This document shows positions 16,536 to 25,868 of a stretch of DNA of 37,317 nt, in pieces (position 1 is the stretch's first letter; each line of letters opens with the position of its first letter). This DNA comes from Actinobacteria bacterium Ga0077560 (GTDB lineage Bacteria; Actinomycetota; Thermoleophilia; Miltoncostaeales; Miltoncostaeaceae), in assembly GCA_001464275.1 (NCBI GenBank), contig LNFL01000089.1, positions 1 through 37,317 of the forward strand, read 5' to 3'. Below the pieces are notes generated by a model that did not search any database, had not been told where the DNA came from, and saw only the letters and a program-made list of their open reading frames with translations. A program made the position numbers and the translations under genes.

Positions 16536-18584
16536 ATGACGCAGGTCATCGGTGGTGACGGCGCCTGCCCCGCACGGGGCGGACGGTCGCCGCATCGCCT
16601 TCGCCGGAACCGCCTCCGCGCCGCGCTGGCGCTCACCGCGACGCTCGTCCCGCTGGTCGCGGCCGGCACCGCCAACGCCGCAGCGACGGCCGGGCAGTGC
16701 CCGGTGAACGATCGCTTCGGCCGCATGCTCCCCGCGCTCGCGGCGGCGCCGAACTCGGTCGCCGACCTGACGGCGCTCGGGAAGGCCACCACGGAGCTCA
16801 ATCACCTGGAGACGGTCCGCGGCACCGAGTCGGATGACGAGAGCGACATCCCGGCCGGCTACACCTACGCCGGTCAGTTCATCGACCACGACATCACGCT
16901 CGACCCGCGGCCGGACGACCTCACCACCATCGTGGACCCCGCGACGCTGCGGAACGTCCGGACGCCGTCGCTCGACCTGGACAGCGTCTACGGCGCCGGC
17001 CCGGCCGGCTCGCCGCAGCTCTACGAGGCCGACGGCTACTCGCTCAAGCTCGGCCGGCCGCTCAGCGGCGCGGTCACCGACCCGGGCGCCCGTGACGTGC
17101 TTCGCGACGGCGCCGGCCGTGCCGTGCTGGGCGACGACCGCAACGACGAGAACCGCATCGTCGGCAGCCTGCATTCCATCTTCACCCGCTACCACAACCG
17201 CAAGGCCGCGCAGATCCGTGCCGCCAACCCCTCGTGGTCGGCGTCGCAGGTGTTCGCCGCCGCTCGCCGCCAGGTGACCTGGTCGTACCAGTGGGCCGTG
17301 GTCAACGACTTCCTGCCGCAGATGTCGAGCCAGGCGGCCGTCGCCTCGGTCGCGCTGCGCGGGCCGTCGTCGTGGACGGTGAACCTCAACCTGTACGACA
17401 CCTGCAAGGGCAGCATGCCGGTGGAGTTCTCCACCGCCGCCTACCGCTGGCACACGATGGTCCGCAACGACTACGTGGTGAACGACCGGGTGAAGGACCT
17501 GCCCATCTTCGACGGGACGTTCGATCCCACGCGGAACCTCGCCGGCTTCCAGCCCGCGCCGTCGAACTTCGGCTTCGACTGGGACCTGCTGTTCAAGATG
17601 ACCGAGCGGACGCCGCAGATGGCGTACAAGCTCGACAACTCCCTGGTCCCGGCCCTGGGCATCCTGCCGGGCGGCGCCGCGGGCACCGGGCCGATCGACC
17701 TGTCGGTGCGGAACCTGCTCCGGGGACGCCAGCTCGGCCTCCCCTCGGGCCAGGCCGTCGCCCGGGCGATGGGTCTCACCCCGCTGCGCGACGACCAGAT
17801 CGTGGTGGGTCCGGCGCTCAGCGTCGGCGCACCCGTGAAGGCGCTCACCGCGGTCTCCCCGGCGTTCGCCGGCAACGCACCGCTGTGGAGCTACCTGTTC
17901 GCCGAGTCCGTGAACCAGTCGTTCGTGGTCTTCGGCGGGCGGATCATCGGTGGCGACACCAAGCGCCTGCGGCTGGGCCCGGTGGGCTCCCGCATGGTGA
18001 ACGAGACCTTCGTGGGCCTCTTGAAGGCCGACCCGGACTCGATCCTCAACAACCCGCAGTTCAGCCTGCCGACGAGCTTCGGCTTCGACGACATCGTGCG
18101 CGAGGCGACCGGCATGCCGGCCCGCCGCCCGGCCAAGGTCGCCACGGCCAGCAGCAGCCTGCAGCTCATCGACTGGAACCTGAACAAGGTGATCGACGGT
18201 GAGACCGTCTCGCGGCCGCTGGTCTCGATGGGCTGGTCCAGCACCAACAGCCTCCTGCTGGCGGCGCACACCGAGTGGGTGCAGGTGGACACCGGGCTCA
18301 ACGGTCCCGCCGGCGCCGTGGTGCTGCACCCGCGCAGCGACGGCCTGAACGCCGGCTACGGCTTCCCGGTGGACTTCACCATCCAGGTGTCGGCCGACGG
18401 GGCGACGTGGACGACGGTGACCTCGCGCACCGGGTACGCGCGGCCGGCCGCCGCGCCGCAGCGCTTCACGTTCCCGCAGCAGACCGTGCGGTACGTGCGC
18501 GTGACCGGCACCCGGCTCCGGTCGAACCCGTGGGACCTGGGCTTCCACCGCATGCAGTTCGCGGAGGTCGAGGTCACCGCCTAG
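16536..18584 (+). CDS. Exported animal-type haem peroxidase with discoidin-like C-terminus
   Basis: 682 aa. The start at 16536 gives a long n-region, then a signal peptide ending ANAAA near residue 46. The peroxidase-cyclooxygenase family signature is clear: distal histidine in AGQFIDHDITLD (H118, with flanking aspartates that can bond the haem), GDDRNDENRIVGSLHSIFTRYHNR (catalytic Arg region), and the proximal histidine in FSTAAYRWHTMV (H306). Residues from about 540 on form an F5/8 type C (discoidin) beta-sandwich (VDTGLNGPAGAVVLHP, QVSADGATWTTV, VRYVRVTGTRL), which usually binds glycans or surfaces. The enzyme would oxidise halides or phenols with peroxide outside the cell. It stands alone, after a palindromic control region, and ends in a strong hairpin. 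Confidence 0.9.
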   Translation: MTQVIGGDGACPARGGRSPHRLRRNRLRAALALTATLVPLVAAGTANAAATAGQCPVNDRFGRMLPALAAAPNSVADLTALGKATTELNHLETVRGTESDDESDIPAGYTYAGQFIDHDITLDPRPDDLTTIVDPATLRNVRTPSLDLDSVYGAGPAGSPQLYEADGYSLKLGRPLSGAVTDPGARDVLRDGAGRAVLGDDRNDENRIVGSLHSIFTRYHNRKAAQIRAANPSWSASQVFAAARRQVTWSYQWAVVNDFLPQMSSQAAVASVALRGPSSWTVNLNLYDTCKGSMPVEFSTAAYRWHTMVRNDYVVNDRVKDLPIFDGTFDPTRNLAGFQPAPSNFGFDWDLLFKMTERTPQMAYKLDNSLVPALGILPGGAAGTGPIDLSVRNLLRGRQLGLPSGQAVARAMGLTPLRDDQIVVGPALSVGAPVKALTAVSPAFAGNAPLWSYLFAESVNQSFVVFGGRIIGGDTKRLRLGPVGSRMVNETFVGLLKADPDSILNNPQFSLPTSFGFDDIVREATGMPARRPAKVATASSSLQLIDWNLNKVIDGETVSRPLVSMGWSSTNSLLLAAHTEWVQVDTGLNGPAGAVVLHPRSDGLNAGYGFPVDFTIQVSADGATWTTVTSRTGYARPAAAPQRFTFPQQTVRYVRVTGTRLRSNPWDLGFHRMQFAEVEVTA

Positions 18585-18595
18585 CGGCGACCCGC

Positions 18596-18631
18596 CCCGG
18601 GGTGCCGGCCCTCACCGGCCGGCACCCCGGG
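18596..18631 (+). terminator. Hairpin terminator after the peroxidase gene
   Basis: A perfect 15-bp stem (18596-18610 with 18617-18631, core CCGGGGTGCCGGCC) around CTCACC, 12 bases after the stop. There is no clear U-tract. Confidence 0.7.
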
Positions 18632-18652
18632 CGCGTTCTCGTCACACGGTTC

Positions 18653-18666
18653 ACACGCATGCGTGT
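18653..18666. promoter_or_regulatory. Operator palindrome of the toxin-antitoxin pair
   Basis: ACACGCATGCGTGT is a perfect 14-bp palindrome, embedded in a longer imperfect repeat with further GTGTG/CACAC copies. It lies 36-49 bases before the antitoxin ATG, fitting autorepression by the RHH protein. Confidence 0.55.
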
Positions 18667-18701
18667 TGAGCCGCGTGTGTCATACATGCAATCATTAGCG
18701 T

Positions 18702-18956
18702 ATGACGACCATGGTGAGTTTCCGCGTGGATGACGGGGATGCGGCGGCGGTGCGCGCCTGGGCCGACCGGCTGGGGGTGGATCGCTCGGAGCTGTTGCGC
18801 GACGCGCTGCGCGCCCACCTGGTGCGGCTGTCCGCCGAGGCGGACATCGAGGCATGGAACCGGATGCCGCTCACTGACGGCGAGCTGGCGCTCGGCACCG
18901 TCGCCGACTGGGGCCCCGCGGAGGAGTGGTCGGACTGGTCGGATGCTGCGCGGTGA
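18702..18956 (+). CDS. Ribbon-helix-helix antitoxin
   Basis: 84 aa. The first 45 residues have the short beta strand MVSFRVDD, then two helices (AAAVRAWADRLGVDRSELLRD and following ALRAHLVRLS), the pattern of MetJ/Arc/CopG repressors. The acidic, Trp-rich tail (WGPAEEWSDWSDAAR) would wrap the toxin. The start is either ATG 18702 or ATG 18711; a TAGCGT box ends right before 18702, which favours the second if the message is leaderless. The gene overlaps the MazF-type toxin by 14 bases. It should neutralise the toxin and repress its own promoter through the palindrome upstream. Confidence 0.85.
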   Translation: MTTMVSFRVDDGDAAAVRAWADRLGVDRSELLRDALRAHLVRLSAEADIEAWNRMPLTDGELALGTVADWGPAEEWSDWSDAAR

Positions 18957-19251
18957 GATCTGGTTCGCCGCCACCCCCGGCGGCGACCGGCCTGTCCTGG
19001 TGCTCACACGCGATCCGGTGGCCGACGGCATCGGGTCCGTGGTGGTCGCCGCACTCACCCGCACGACGCGCGGGCTGATCTCGGAGTTGCCGCTCACGGC
19101 GGCCGATGATGGTGTCCCCAGCGACTGCGTCGTGAACTTCGACACCCTGCACACCCTGCCCCGCGAGGTGTTCCGGCGACGCATCGCGACCCTGTCGCCG
19201 CCCCGCATGGCGCAGGCATGCCGGACGCTGCGGGACGCCCTGGGCTGCTGA
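18943..19251 (+). CDS. MazF/PemK-family endoribonuclease toxin
   Basis: 102 aa. MLRGEIWFAATPGGDRPVLV is the typical start of MazF/PemK toxins (RGEIW strand, then the RPVLVLTRD strand), followed by VVVAALTRTTRG, SDCVVNFDTLHTLPREVFRR and IATLSPPRM, which match the family's conserved blocks. These proteins cut mRNA at short specific sequences when freed from the antitoxin. Length is normal. The ATG lies inside the antitoxin gene, so the two are translationally coupled. The target sequence cannot be predicted from what is seen here. Confidence 0.9.
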   Translation: MLRGEIWFAATPGGDRPVLVLTRDPVADGIGSVVVAALTRTTRGLISELPLTAADDGVPSDCVVNFDTLHTLPREVFRRRIATLSPPRMAQACRTLRDALGC

Positions 19252-19265
19252 CCCACCCCGCCCGC

Positions 19266-19271
19266 TAGCAT
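19266..19271 (+). promoter_or_regulatory. -10 box of the first MFS gene (leaderless)
   Basis: TAGCAT, seven bases, ATG 19279; no ribosome site is present. Confidence 0.6.
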
Positions 19272-19278
19272 CGCCGCC

Positions 19279-20544
19279 ATGGAGCGCGAGGCGGTGCAGC
19301 GTCGCACCCTCCGGGTGCTGTTCGCCGCCCAGGTGTTCAGCGGTGCGGGCCTCGGGGCCGGCGTCTCGGTGGGTGCACTGCTGGCGGAGGACATGATCGG
19401 CGGCACCGGCTATGCCGGTGTGCCCGCCGCCCTGTTCACGACCGGCTCCGCGCTGGCCGCGTTCCTGGTGGGCGCCATCTCCCAGCGTGCCGGCCGCCGG
19501 TTCGGCCTCATGCTGGGCCTCGCCACCGGGGCGCTCGGCGGCCTGGGGACCGTGCTGGCGGCGGCGATCGACAGCGTGCCGCTGCTGCTGGTGTCCCTGT
19601 TCCTCTACGGGTCCGGTGTCGCCACCAACCTGCAGGCGCGGTACGCCGGCGCCGACCTGGCCCGTCCCGACCAGCGGGGACGGGCGATCAGCCTCGTGCT
19701 GGTGGGCACCACCGTGGGCGCGGTGATCGGCCCGAACATGGTGGACGTGATGGGCGGCGTGGCGCTGGACCTGGGGATCCGGGAGCTCGCCGGCCCGTTC
19801 ATCCTGTCCTCGGCGGCCTACGCCGTGGGTGCGGTGATCGTGGGGGTGATGCTGCGCCCCGACCCCCTGCTGTTCGCCCGCCGGGCGCAGCTGACCCCGG
19901 AGGTCACCACAGCACCGGCGGTCGTGCCCGTGGCACACAACCCGCGCAACGTCCGGCTGGCGGCCACGGTGATGGTGGTGAGCCAGCTGGTGATGCTGGC
20001 GATCATGACCATGACGCCCGTGCACATGCGCGATCACGGGCAGCCGCTGTCGGCGACCGGCCTGGTGATCAGCCTGCACATCGCCGCGATGTTCCTGCCG
20101 TCGCCGATCACCGGGAACCTGGTGGACCGGCTGGGCCGCATGCCCATCATCGCCGCCGGCGGCATGACCCTGGGCGCCGCCGGGGTGGTGGCCGCCCTGG
20201 CTCCGCCGGAGTCCCTGCCGGCCACCGCCGTCGCGCTCATCCTGCTGGGCCTGGGGTGGAATCTGGGGATCGTGGGCGGCACCGCATTGCTCACCGACTC
20301 GGTGCCGCTGGAGCGCCGCGCACGCACGCAGGGCGGCGCCGACGTGGCCCTCGCCCTGGCCGGCGCCACCGGTGGCCTCGGCAGCGGGGTGATGGTGGCG
20401 AGCACCAGCTTCGCCGCGCTGTCCATCGTGGGCGGCGTGGTGGGCCTGGCGATCCTGCCGCTGCTGCTCGCCGTGCGGGCACGCCCCGCGGCGCCGCCAG
20501 TGGCCGAGCCCGAACCGGTGCCCGTGAGCCGCGACGCCGGCTGA
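19279..20544 (+). CDS. MFS transporter
   Basis: 421 aa with about 12 hydrophobic segments. The loop after helix 2 carries a variant of the MFS motif A (ISQRAGRRFGLMLGLATGA), and the equivalent in the second half is NLVDRLGRMPIIAAGG, so both six-helix halves are recognisable. The segment LVGTTVGAVIGPN resembles the motif-C region of drug:H+ antiporters, which suggests export rather than uptake. The substrate is unknown. It converges with the second MFS gene, with only five bases between the stops, so the two are not co-transcribed. A weak link with the neighbouring TA pair is positional only. Confidence 0.88.
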   Translation: MEREAVQRRTLRVLFAAQVFSGAGLGAGVSVGALLAEDMIGGTGYAGVPAALFTTGSALAAFLVGAISQRAGRRFGLMLGLATGALGGLGTVLAAAIDSVPLLLVSLFLYGSGVATNLQARYAGADLARPDQRGRAISLVLVGTTVGAVIGPNMVDVMGGVALDLGIRELAGPFILSSAAYAVGAVIVGVMLRPDPLLFARRAQLTPEVTTAPAVVPVAHNPRNVRLAATVMVVSQLVMLAIMTMTPVHMRDHGQPLSATGLVISLHIAAMFLPSPITGNLVDRLGRMPIIAAGGMTLGAAGVVAALAPPESLPATAVALILLGLGWNLGIVGGTALLTDSVPLERRARTQGGADVALALAGATGGLGSGVMVASTSFAALSIVGGVVGLAILPLLLAVRARPAAPPVAEPEPVPVSRDAG

Positions 20545-20549
20545 GCGCC

Positions 20550-21758
20550 TCAGGCGGGCAGGACGGCCGGCGGCGGCTCCTCCACGTGGGGCACCACCTC
20601 CCGGAACAGCCGCATCCCCACGATCACCACGAACAGGGCGATCGCGACGGCGATGCAGCTGAAGATGGTGAGGGTTGGCGTGAGGCCGATGGCGTCGCTC
20701 AGGTAGCCCAGCCCCACGGTGGGGACGGTGCCCGCGTAGGCGCACATGTAGAGCACGCTCATGAGCTTGCCGCGTTCCTGCAGCGGCACGATGGTGCCGC
20801 AGATGACGGTGCCGCCGTACAGGATGAACCCGTTGACCAGGCCGATGATGCCGGCGGCGAACACCACCAGCGCCGCGGTGTTCACCGCCGAGCTGAGGAT
20901 CACCAGGAACGACAGGGTGGCGCTGGCCACCGCCCCGTAGGCCATCGACCGGCGCGGGTCGAGGCCGCGGGCGAGGAACGGTGCCAGGCCGCCCAGCGAC
21001 AGCACCAGGAAGCCCACGCTGCCCACCACCGCCAGGTTCCGCACGCCCAGCTCCTCCACCATGAACAGGGGCACGACGCTCAGCACCGTCCCCTCCACGA
21101 AGCTCATGAGGAACGTCGCGGGGGCCACGAAGGTCATGAACCCGGCCTTCTGGCCCTCCGGCACGCCCAGCCGGATGCGGAACGGCCCGGGATGGCGGTT
21201 GCTGCGCAGCAGCGTCTCGGCGGCCAGCGAGACGGTGATGATCCCGAACACCATCAGCACGATGTGGCCCCAGAACGGGGTGTGCCTGGGGTTGGCCCCG
21301 TACTGGGCGGCCAGCCCTCCCAGGCCCGGGCCGAGACCGAACCCCACGCGGAAGAACACGCCGGCCAGGGCGGCGGCCAGCGCCTTGCTGTCGCCGCGGG
21401 CGTGGTCCACCACGAAGGCCGCGCCCACCCCCAGGAAGCCGCCGATCGCCAGGCCCTGCAGGACCCGTCCGGCGAACAGCAGCGGCACGCTCTCCGCGAG
21501 GGCGAACGTGAGCGAGGCCATCGTCATGATCGCCATCGCGGGCAACATCATCCACTTGCGGCCCAGCCGGTCGGCGAGGTTGCCGGCGATGAGCATGGTG
21601 GGCACCACGGTGACCGTGTAGGTCACGAACAGCGCCGTGGCGGTGGCGTTGCTGATGCCGAAGTGCTCGCGGTAGAGCGGCAGCAGCGGGGTGATGATGC
21701 TGGTGCCCATCGTGAGCACCATCAGCCCGATGAGGGCCTTCCACGATCCCGACGTCAC
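20550..21758 (-). CDS. MFS transporter (multidrug-efflux type)
   Basis: 402 aa from GTG 21758; a GGGGGT run upstream may serve as ribosome site. About 12 membrane helices are seen. Motif A is textbook (GNLADRLGRKWMM), and GVFFRVGFGLGPGLGGL matches the proline/glycine-rich motif C of the 12-helix drug:H+ antiporters. The TPLLPLYREHFGIS start is usual for this group. It is therefore probably an exporter; the substrate is not predictable. It is divergent from the DUF4394 gene across a 234-bp control region and converges with the other MFS gene. The two MFS proteins are only distantly alike and do not look like a recent duplication. Confidence 0.9.
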   Translation of the reverse strand: MTSGSWKALIGLMVLTMGTSIITPLLPLYREHFGISNATATALFVTYTVTVVPTMLIAGNLADRLGRKWMMLPAMAIMTMASLTFALAESVPLLFAGRVLQGLAIGGFLGVGAAFVVDHARGDSKALAAALAGVFFRVGFGLGPGLGGLAAQYGANPRHTPFWGHIVLMVFGIITVSLAAETLLRSNRHPGPFRIRLGVPEGQKAGFMTFVAPATFLMSFVEGTVLSVVPLFMVEELGVRNLAVVGSVGFLVLSLGGLAPFLARGLDPRRSMAYGAVASATLSFLVILSSAVNTAALVVFAAGIIGLVNGFILYGGTVICGTIVPLQERGKLMSVLYMCAYAGTVPTVGLGYLSDAIGLTPTLTIFSCIAVAIALFVVIVGMRLFREVVPHVEEPPPAVLPA

Positions 21759-21992
21759 CCGCGCACCCCCGGTCCCTGCGCCCCCGGTCCCGGGGCGCTC
21801 GCCCTACGGTACCCACCCGCGCGCGACGCCTCGCACGGCGGCCCGCCGGCGTGTCCGAAACCACTGGATACGGACGACGCGACCGGCCGGATCACCGACG
21901 GGTTCGGAGACGACCGGCACCGCATCGATGGCGTTGAACCGGTCGCCGCCGTGGGTAGTGGGGCGGCACGTCCCACGATCCAGGAGTCCTCG

Positions 21993-23105
21993 ATGCCCCG
22001 ACCCACCCTCCGCCGCGCGGTGATGGTCGCCGCCGCCGCCGTGCTCGCCGTTCCGGCCGCCGCCAACGCGCGCGACATGTACATCACCGACTCGGCCGGC
22101 AACCTGCACCGCTTCGACTCACGGCACCCCGGGGTGATCCTCGACACCGTCGCCATCTCGGGCCTGCCGGCGAACATCTCCCTGGTGGGCATCGACATCC
22201 GGCCCGCCACCGGCGAGCTGGTGGGGGTGGGCTCCAACAGCGCGCTGTACGTGCTGGACCCCGGCACGGGCGCGGCCACCGCGGTGGGCACGGGCTTCAG
22301 CCCGGGCCTCTCCGGGTCGGCCTTCGGCGTGGACACCAACCCGGTGCCCGACGCCCTGCGCATCACGAGCAACGCCGAGCAGAACCTCCGGATCGCCTTC
22401 GCCACCGGGAACCACGGTGCCGGGAGCCCCGACGGCGCCCTCAACCCGGGTGACCCGTCGGTGGTGGCCTCCGCGTACACCAACTCGACGGTCTCGGCGG
22501 TGCGCCCGGCATCCACCACGCTGTACGGCATCGACGCCGCGGCGAACACGCTGGTGGTGCAGGACCCGCCGAACGCCGGCACGCTGGGCGGCGCCCGCCC
22601 GCTGGCCTTGGACGTGGGTGACCAGACCGGGTTCGACATCGCCGGGACCCGGAACACCGGCTACCTGGCCACCACCCCCGGCGGCCGCCCCGGCGCATCC
22701 TTCTTCCGGGTGGACATCACCACCGGGGCGGTCACCGACCTGGGCCCCATCGCCAGCGGCTCGCTGCTGCGCGGCGGCACCGGGCGGGTGACGGTGACGG
22801 GCCTCGCCGCCCGTCAGGAGGTGACGTCCCCCCGGGTGAACGTGGCGCCCACCGTGCGCATCGAGAAGACCACCCTGCTGCCGCGCCCCGGCCAGCGGGC
22901 CGCCTACATCGCGCAGGCAGCCGACCCGGATGGCGACATCGTGCGGGTGGAGTGGGACACCGACAACGACGGCACCTTCGACGACGCGCGGGCGACCGCC
23001 CTGCGGCTGGCGCTGCCGGCCGGCGTGCGGACCATGCGCGTGCGGGTGACCGACGACTCCGGCGCGCGCGCGGTCGCCACCACACGGGTGCTCGTGCGCC
23101 GGTGA
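21993..23105 (+). CDS. Exported DUF4394 propeller-like protein with C-terminal PKD domain
   Basis: 370 aa from ATG 21993, chosen because AGGAG stands six bases upstream and a signal peptide (LRRAVMVAAAAVLAVPAAANA) follows directly; the frame stays open far upstream but antisense to the MFS gene. Residues 28 to about 270 match the DUF4394 pattern: MYITDSAGNLHRFD, LVGIDIRPATGELVGVGSNS, FGVDTNPVPDALRITSNAEQNLR and LYGIDAAANTLVVQDPPNAG. The last 85 residues form a PKD-type domain (AQAADPDGDIVRVEWDTDND). The role is unknown; the protein is probably extracellular or wall-associated. A strong hairpin follows the stop. Confidence 0.88.
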   Translation: MPRPTLRRAVMVAAAAVLAVPAAANARDMYITDSAGNLHRFDSRHPGVILDTVAISGLPANISLVGIDIRPATGELVGVGSNSALYVLDPGTGAATAVGTGFSPGLSGSAFGVDTNPVPDALRITSNAEQNLRIAFATGNHGAGSPDGALNPGDPSVVASAYTNSTVSAVRPASTTLYGIDAAANTLVVQDPPNAGTLGGARPLALDVGDQTGFDIAGTRNTGYLATTPGGRPGASFFRVDITTGAVTDLGPIASGSLLRGGTGRVTVTGLAARQEVTSPRVNVAPTVRIEKTTLLPRPGQRAAYIAQAADPDGDIVRVEWDTDNDGTFDDARATALRLALPAGVRTMRVRVTDDSGARAVATTRVLVRR

Positions 23106-23112
23106 CCCGGGT

Positions 23113-23144
23113 CCGGGCCGCGCCTCCGCCGGGGCGCGGCCCGG
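23113..23144 (+). terminator. Hairpin terminator after the DUF4394 gene
   Basis: CCGGGCCGCGCC and GGCGCGGCCCGG pair perfectly over 12 bp with an eight-base loop, eight bases after the stop. Confidence 0.68.
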
Positions 23145-23228
23145 CCCGACCCGCGGTTGATGCTTCTGGCGTCCCGGGCGCCCGGTCCCGTACAGTCGGC
23201 GTCCCTTCCCTCTGCCGATCGGGCGTCC

Positions 23229-25102
23229 GTGCAGCGGTTCACCTCCCTCCTGGCAACCGCGGGCGCACTGGCGCTGCTGGCCGTACCGGCCGCCGGCCAG
23301 ACCGCACCGACGGTCACGCGGTTCCCGGCCACGCTCCCCACCGGGAGCACCTGCCCGAGCTTCACCGCCCCCGTGCAGGCCCGTGACGGCACCATGTGGT
23401 TCTTCGGCGTCACACCCCGACCGGGAACGTGGTGACGCTGCCGGATCAGAGCGCGGGGGCGTCATGTCTGTTGGAGGCCGCGGCGGCCACCGACGGCAAC
23501 ATCTGGGGTGGGACGATCGGCGACGAGTCGCTGGTGCGCTTCGCCCCGGACGGGGCGGCCACGCGGTTCGAGGAGGGGCCGAACGCCACCGACACCGTCG
23601 CCGCCGATGACGGCAACGTGTGGGCCACCTCCTTCGAGGGCGGCCTGGTGGGCCGGATGACGACCGGGGGGACCTTCACCCCGTTCCCCGTCGGCCAACC
23701 CCAGGGCGGCCTTGGCGCCATCGCCGCCGGCCCGGACGGAAACGTCTGGTTCACCAAGGCCGGCGGGATCGGACGCGTGACGCCCGCCGGCGTGATCACC
23801 GAGTTCGACGGCGAAGGCCTCAACCCGAGGGACATCGCCGCGGGTCCCGACGGGAACCTGTGGATCACCCAGGGCGCCGGCCAGCCGGTGGTGCGCCGCA
23901 CGCTCGACGGCACGATCACCCCGTTCAGCGATCCAGAGGTGACGCTGGGCGGCGGCAACCGGATCACCGTGGGCGCCGACGGGAACCTGTGGATCAACGA
24001 CCCGGCCAACCAGCGCGCCGTCCGGGTCACGCCGGCCGGCGTGTTCACCGTGGTGCCGCTGGGCGGCGACGTGGGAGGCTTCGGCGGAGGCCTCGGCGTC
24101 GCCACCGACGGCGCGCTGTGGTTCGTGCAGCGGGACGGCCTCGCGTTCGGCCGCATCACCTCCGAGCCCGCGCCGACGTACACCGACGCCGCCGCGCTGC
24201 AGGTGCCCGCGGTGGGGACGACGTCCGGTCCGGCGAGCCGCTACCCGGCCACCATCACGGCCAGCGGGCATCGCGGCACCGTCACCGGTGTGCGCGTCCG
24301 CCTCAACGGCATCCACCACGCCTTCGCCGCGGACCTCACCGTCCAGCTCGTGGGCCCGCGGGGGCAGAGCGCGCTGCTGATGGCCAACTCGACCAACCGC
24401 GCGGGCGATCTCACCACACCCCGCGACGTGCTGGGCGGCGAGGTCATCACCTTCACGACGGGGGCGCCGCAGGCGCCGCGGTTCCTCACGAGCGGGGTCT
24501 TCAGCCCCGTCAACGGGGGTGGCTTCGCGGTCAACTTCCCGCCGCCGGCCGTCGCCTCGCCCACGGGTGACCTGACGGTGTTCAACGGCACCGATCCCAA
24601 CGGCGAGTGGCGCCTCTTCGTCGCCGACGACGAACCGAGCGCCGAGACCACGGGTGTCATCGCCGGCGGGTGGTCGCTCGACATCCAGACCACCGGCGTG
24701 GACGCACCCTCGCCGCCCGTCGTGGCCGCACCACCGGTGGCCGACCGCACGGCGCCCCGGCTGCGGCTGGGACGGCTGCCGGCCACCGTCACCCTCGCCG
24801 CGCTGCGCCGGGGTCTCGCCGTGCGCGTCACCTCCGGCGAGGCGGCGACGGTGCGCACCTCGCTGCGGGTCCGGGCGCGGGGTGTCACCCGCGGGAACGT
24901 CTTCCCCATCGAGCTGGTGCGCAGCACCCGGCGGGTGTCGGCGGGCCGGGTCACGCGCCTGCTCCTCACGCCCGGCGCGCGGCGCCTCGGCACGCCGCTG
25001 CGGCCGTTCACGGTGCAGCTGGAGGTGCGGGCCACCGACGCCGCGGGGAACCGCACCACCACCCGGCGCACCCTGCGGGTGACGGTCCCGGCGCGCCGGT
25101 AG
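23229..25102 (+). pseudogene. Exported Vgb-like propeller with P/Homo B domain, frameshifted
   Basis: The first part from GTG 23229 has a signal peptide (SLLATAGALALLAVPAAG) and ends at DGTMWFFGV, then hits a stop at 23433. The rest continues in another frame (23396-25102) from TPTGNVVTLPDQSAGASC. One missing base near 23405-23415 would join the two (WFFGV-x-TPTGNVV). The body has six or so blades with ATDGNIWGG, AGPDGNVWFT, AGPDGNLWIT and GADGNLWIND motifs, as in virginiamycin B lyase-like propellers. A P/Homo B beta-sandwich follows (HHAFAADLTVQLVGPRG, FNGTDPNGEWRLFVAD, GGWSLDIQTTG), and then an Arg-rich Ig-like C-terminal domain. Lyase activity is not implied by the fold. It is either a recent lesion or a one-base sequence error. 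Confidence 0.82.
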
Positions 25103-25111
25103 CGCGGTGGG

Positions 25112-25858
25112 TCAGCCGGGGCCGGGGTTGGCCAGCCGCGGCACGGACAGTTCGATGGTGATGGGGCAGTGGTCGGACCGGCCCTGCCCGATCCACTCGT
25201 CCTCGCGGCCGATCTCGATGGACCGCACGGCGGGCAGCCAGTCCCGCGGGATCCAGATGTAGTCGATGTGGGAGCGGTTCTTCCGGGGCCCGTAGACGTG
25301 GGTCTGCACGCTCTCCTCCCCGAACGCCTCCCCGCTCACCTCGTGCCAGGCGCTCACCAGCCCCAGCCCCCGAAGGGCGTCGGCGACGGCGGCGAAGCCG
25401 TCATCCATGGGCATCGCCAGGTTGAAGTCGCCGGCCACCACCAGCGGGTGGTCGGGCAGCACCGCGGGGTTCTGGCCCAGCACGTCCAGCATCTGGCGGG
25501 CGTAGGGGTGCGGCCCCTCCCCGCCGGGGGTGGTCCACACCGCCAGCAGGGTGAACGGCACGGGGCCGTCCACCAGCACGGGTACCACCAGCGGCCCGTC
25601 GGGGGTGAACCGCACGGGGGTGAGGCTCCACGGCTCCTGCGCCGACACGCCCAGGCCGCGCGCGTCGTGCTCGTCCTGGCGCAGCCAGTGGCCGCCCAGC
25701 GCCTCCAGGATGCCGGGGCCGCTCTCGGGGATGACCGCCACGTCGGCGCCGATGCCGGCGAGCATGTCGGCCTTGCCGGCGTAGCCCTGCCGGCAGTTCC
25801 AGGTGGTGATCCGCAGCAGCCGCGGCGTGCGTGCCGGGTCGGGGGGGAAGGTCGCCAT
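25112..25858 (-). CDS. Endonuclease/exonuclease/phosphatase (EEP) family protein
   Basis: 248 aa. All core EEP motifs are visible: TTWNCRQG (metal-binding Asn), VIPES (metal-binding Glu), VVAGDFNL (catalytic Asp and Asn), RSHIDYIWIP, and the terminal RSDHCPITIEL (Asp-His pair). Members cut phosphodiester bonds in DNA, RNA or lipids; ExoIII-like DNases and nocturnin-like enzymes share the fold. There is no signal peptide, so it should act inside the cell, most simply on nucleic acid. It begins 10 bases after the stop of the GIY-YIG gene and is probably its operon partner. Confidence 0.88.
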   Translation of the reverse strand: MATFPPDPARTPRLLRITTWNCRQGYAGKADMLAGIGADVAVIPESGPGILEALGGHWLRQDEHDARGLGVSAQEPWSLTPVRFTPDGPLVVPVLVDGPVPFTLLAVWTTPGGEGPHPYARQMLDVLGQNPAVLPDHPLVVAGDFNLAMPMDDGFAAVADALRGLGLVSAWHEVSGEAFGEESVQTHVYGPRKNRSHIDYIWIPRDWLPAVRSIEIGREDEWIGQGRSDHCPITIELSVPRLANPGPG

Positions 25859-25868
25859 CCCGCGGTGC

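Noticed and set aside
19279-21758. Tandem duplication of MFS genes
   Set aside because: The genes are convergent and the proteins are alike only in the general MFS motifs.
18871-21864. 997-codon open frame on the minus strand
   Set aside because: It is antisense to the toxin and first MFS gene and out of frame with the second MFS gene, and holds long His/Gly/Arg runs only.
23394-23420. Programmed ribosomal frameshift in the Vgb-like gene
   Set aside because: No slippery heptamer or downstream structure is seen, and propeller proteins have no reason for it. A lesion or sequence error is simpler.
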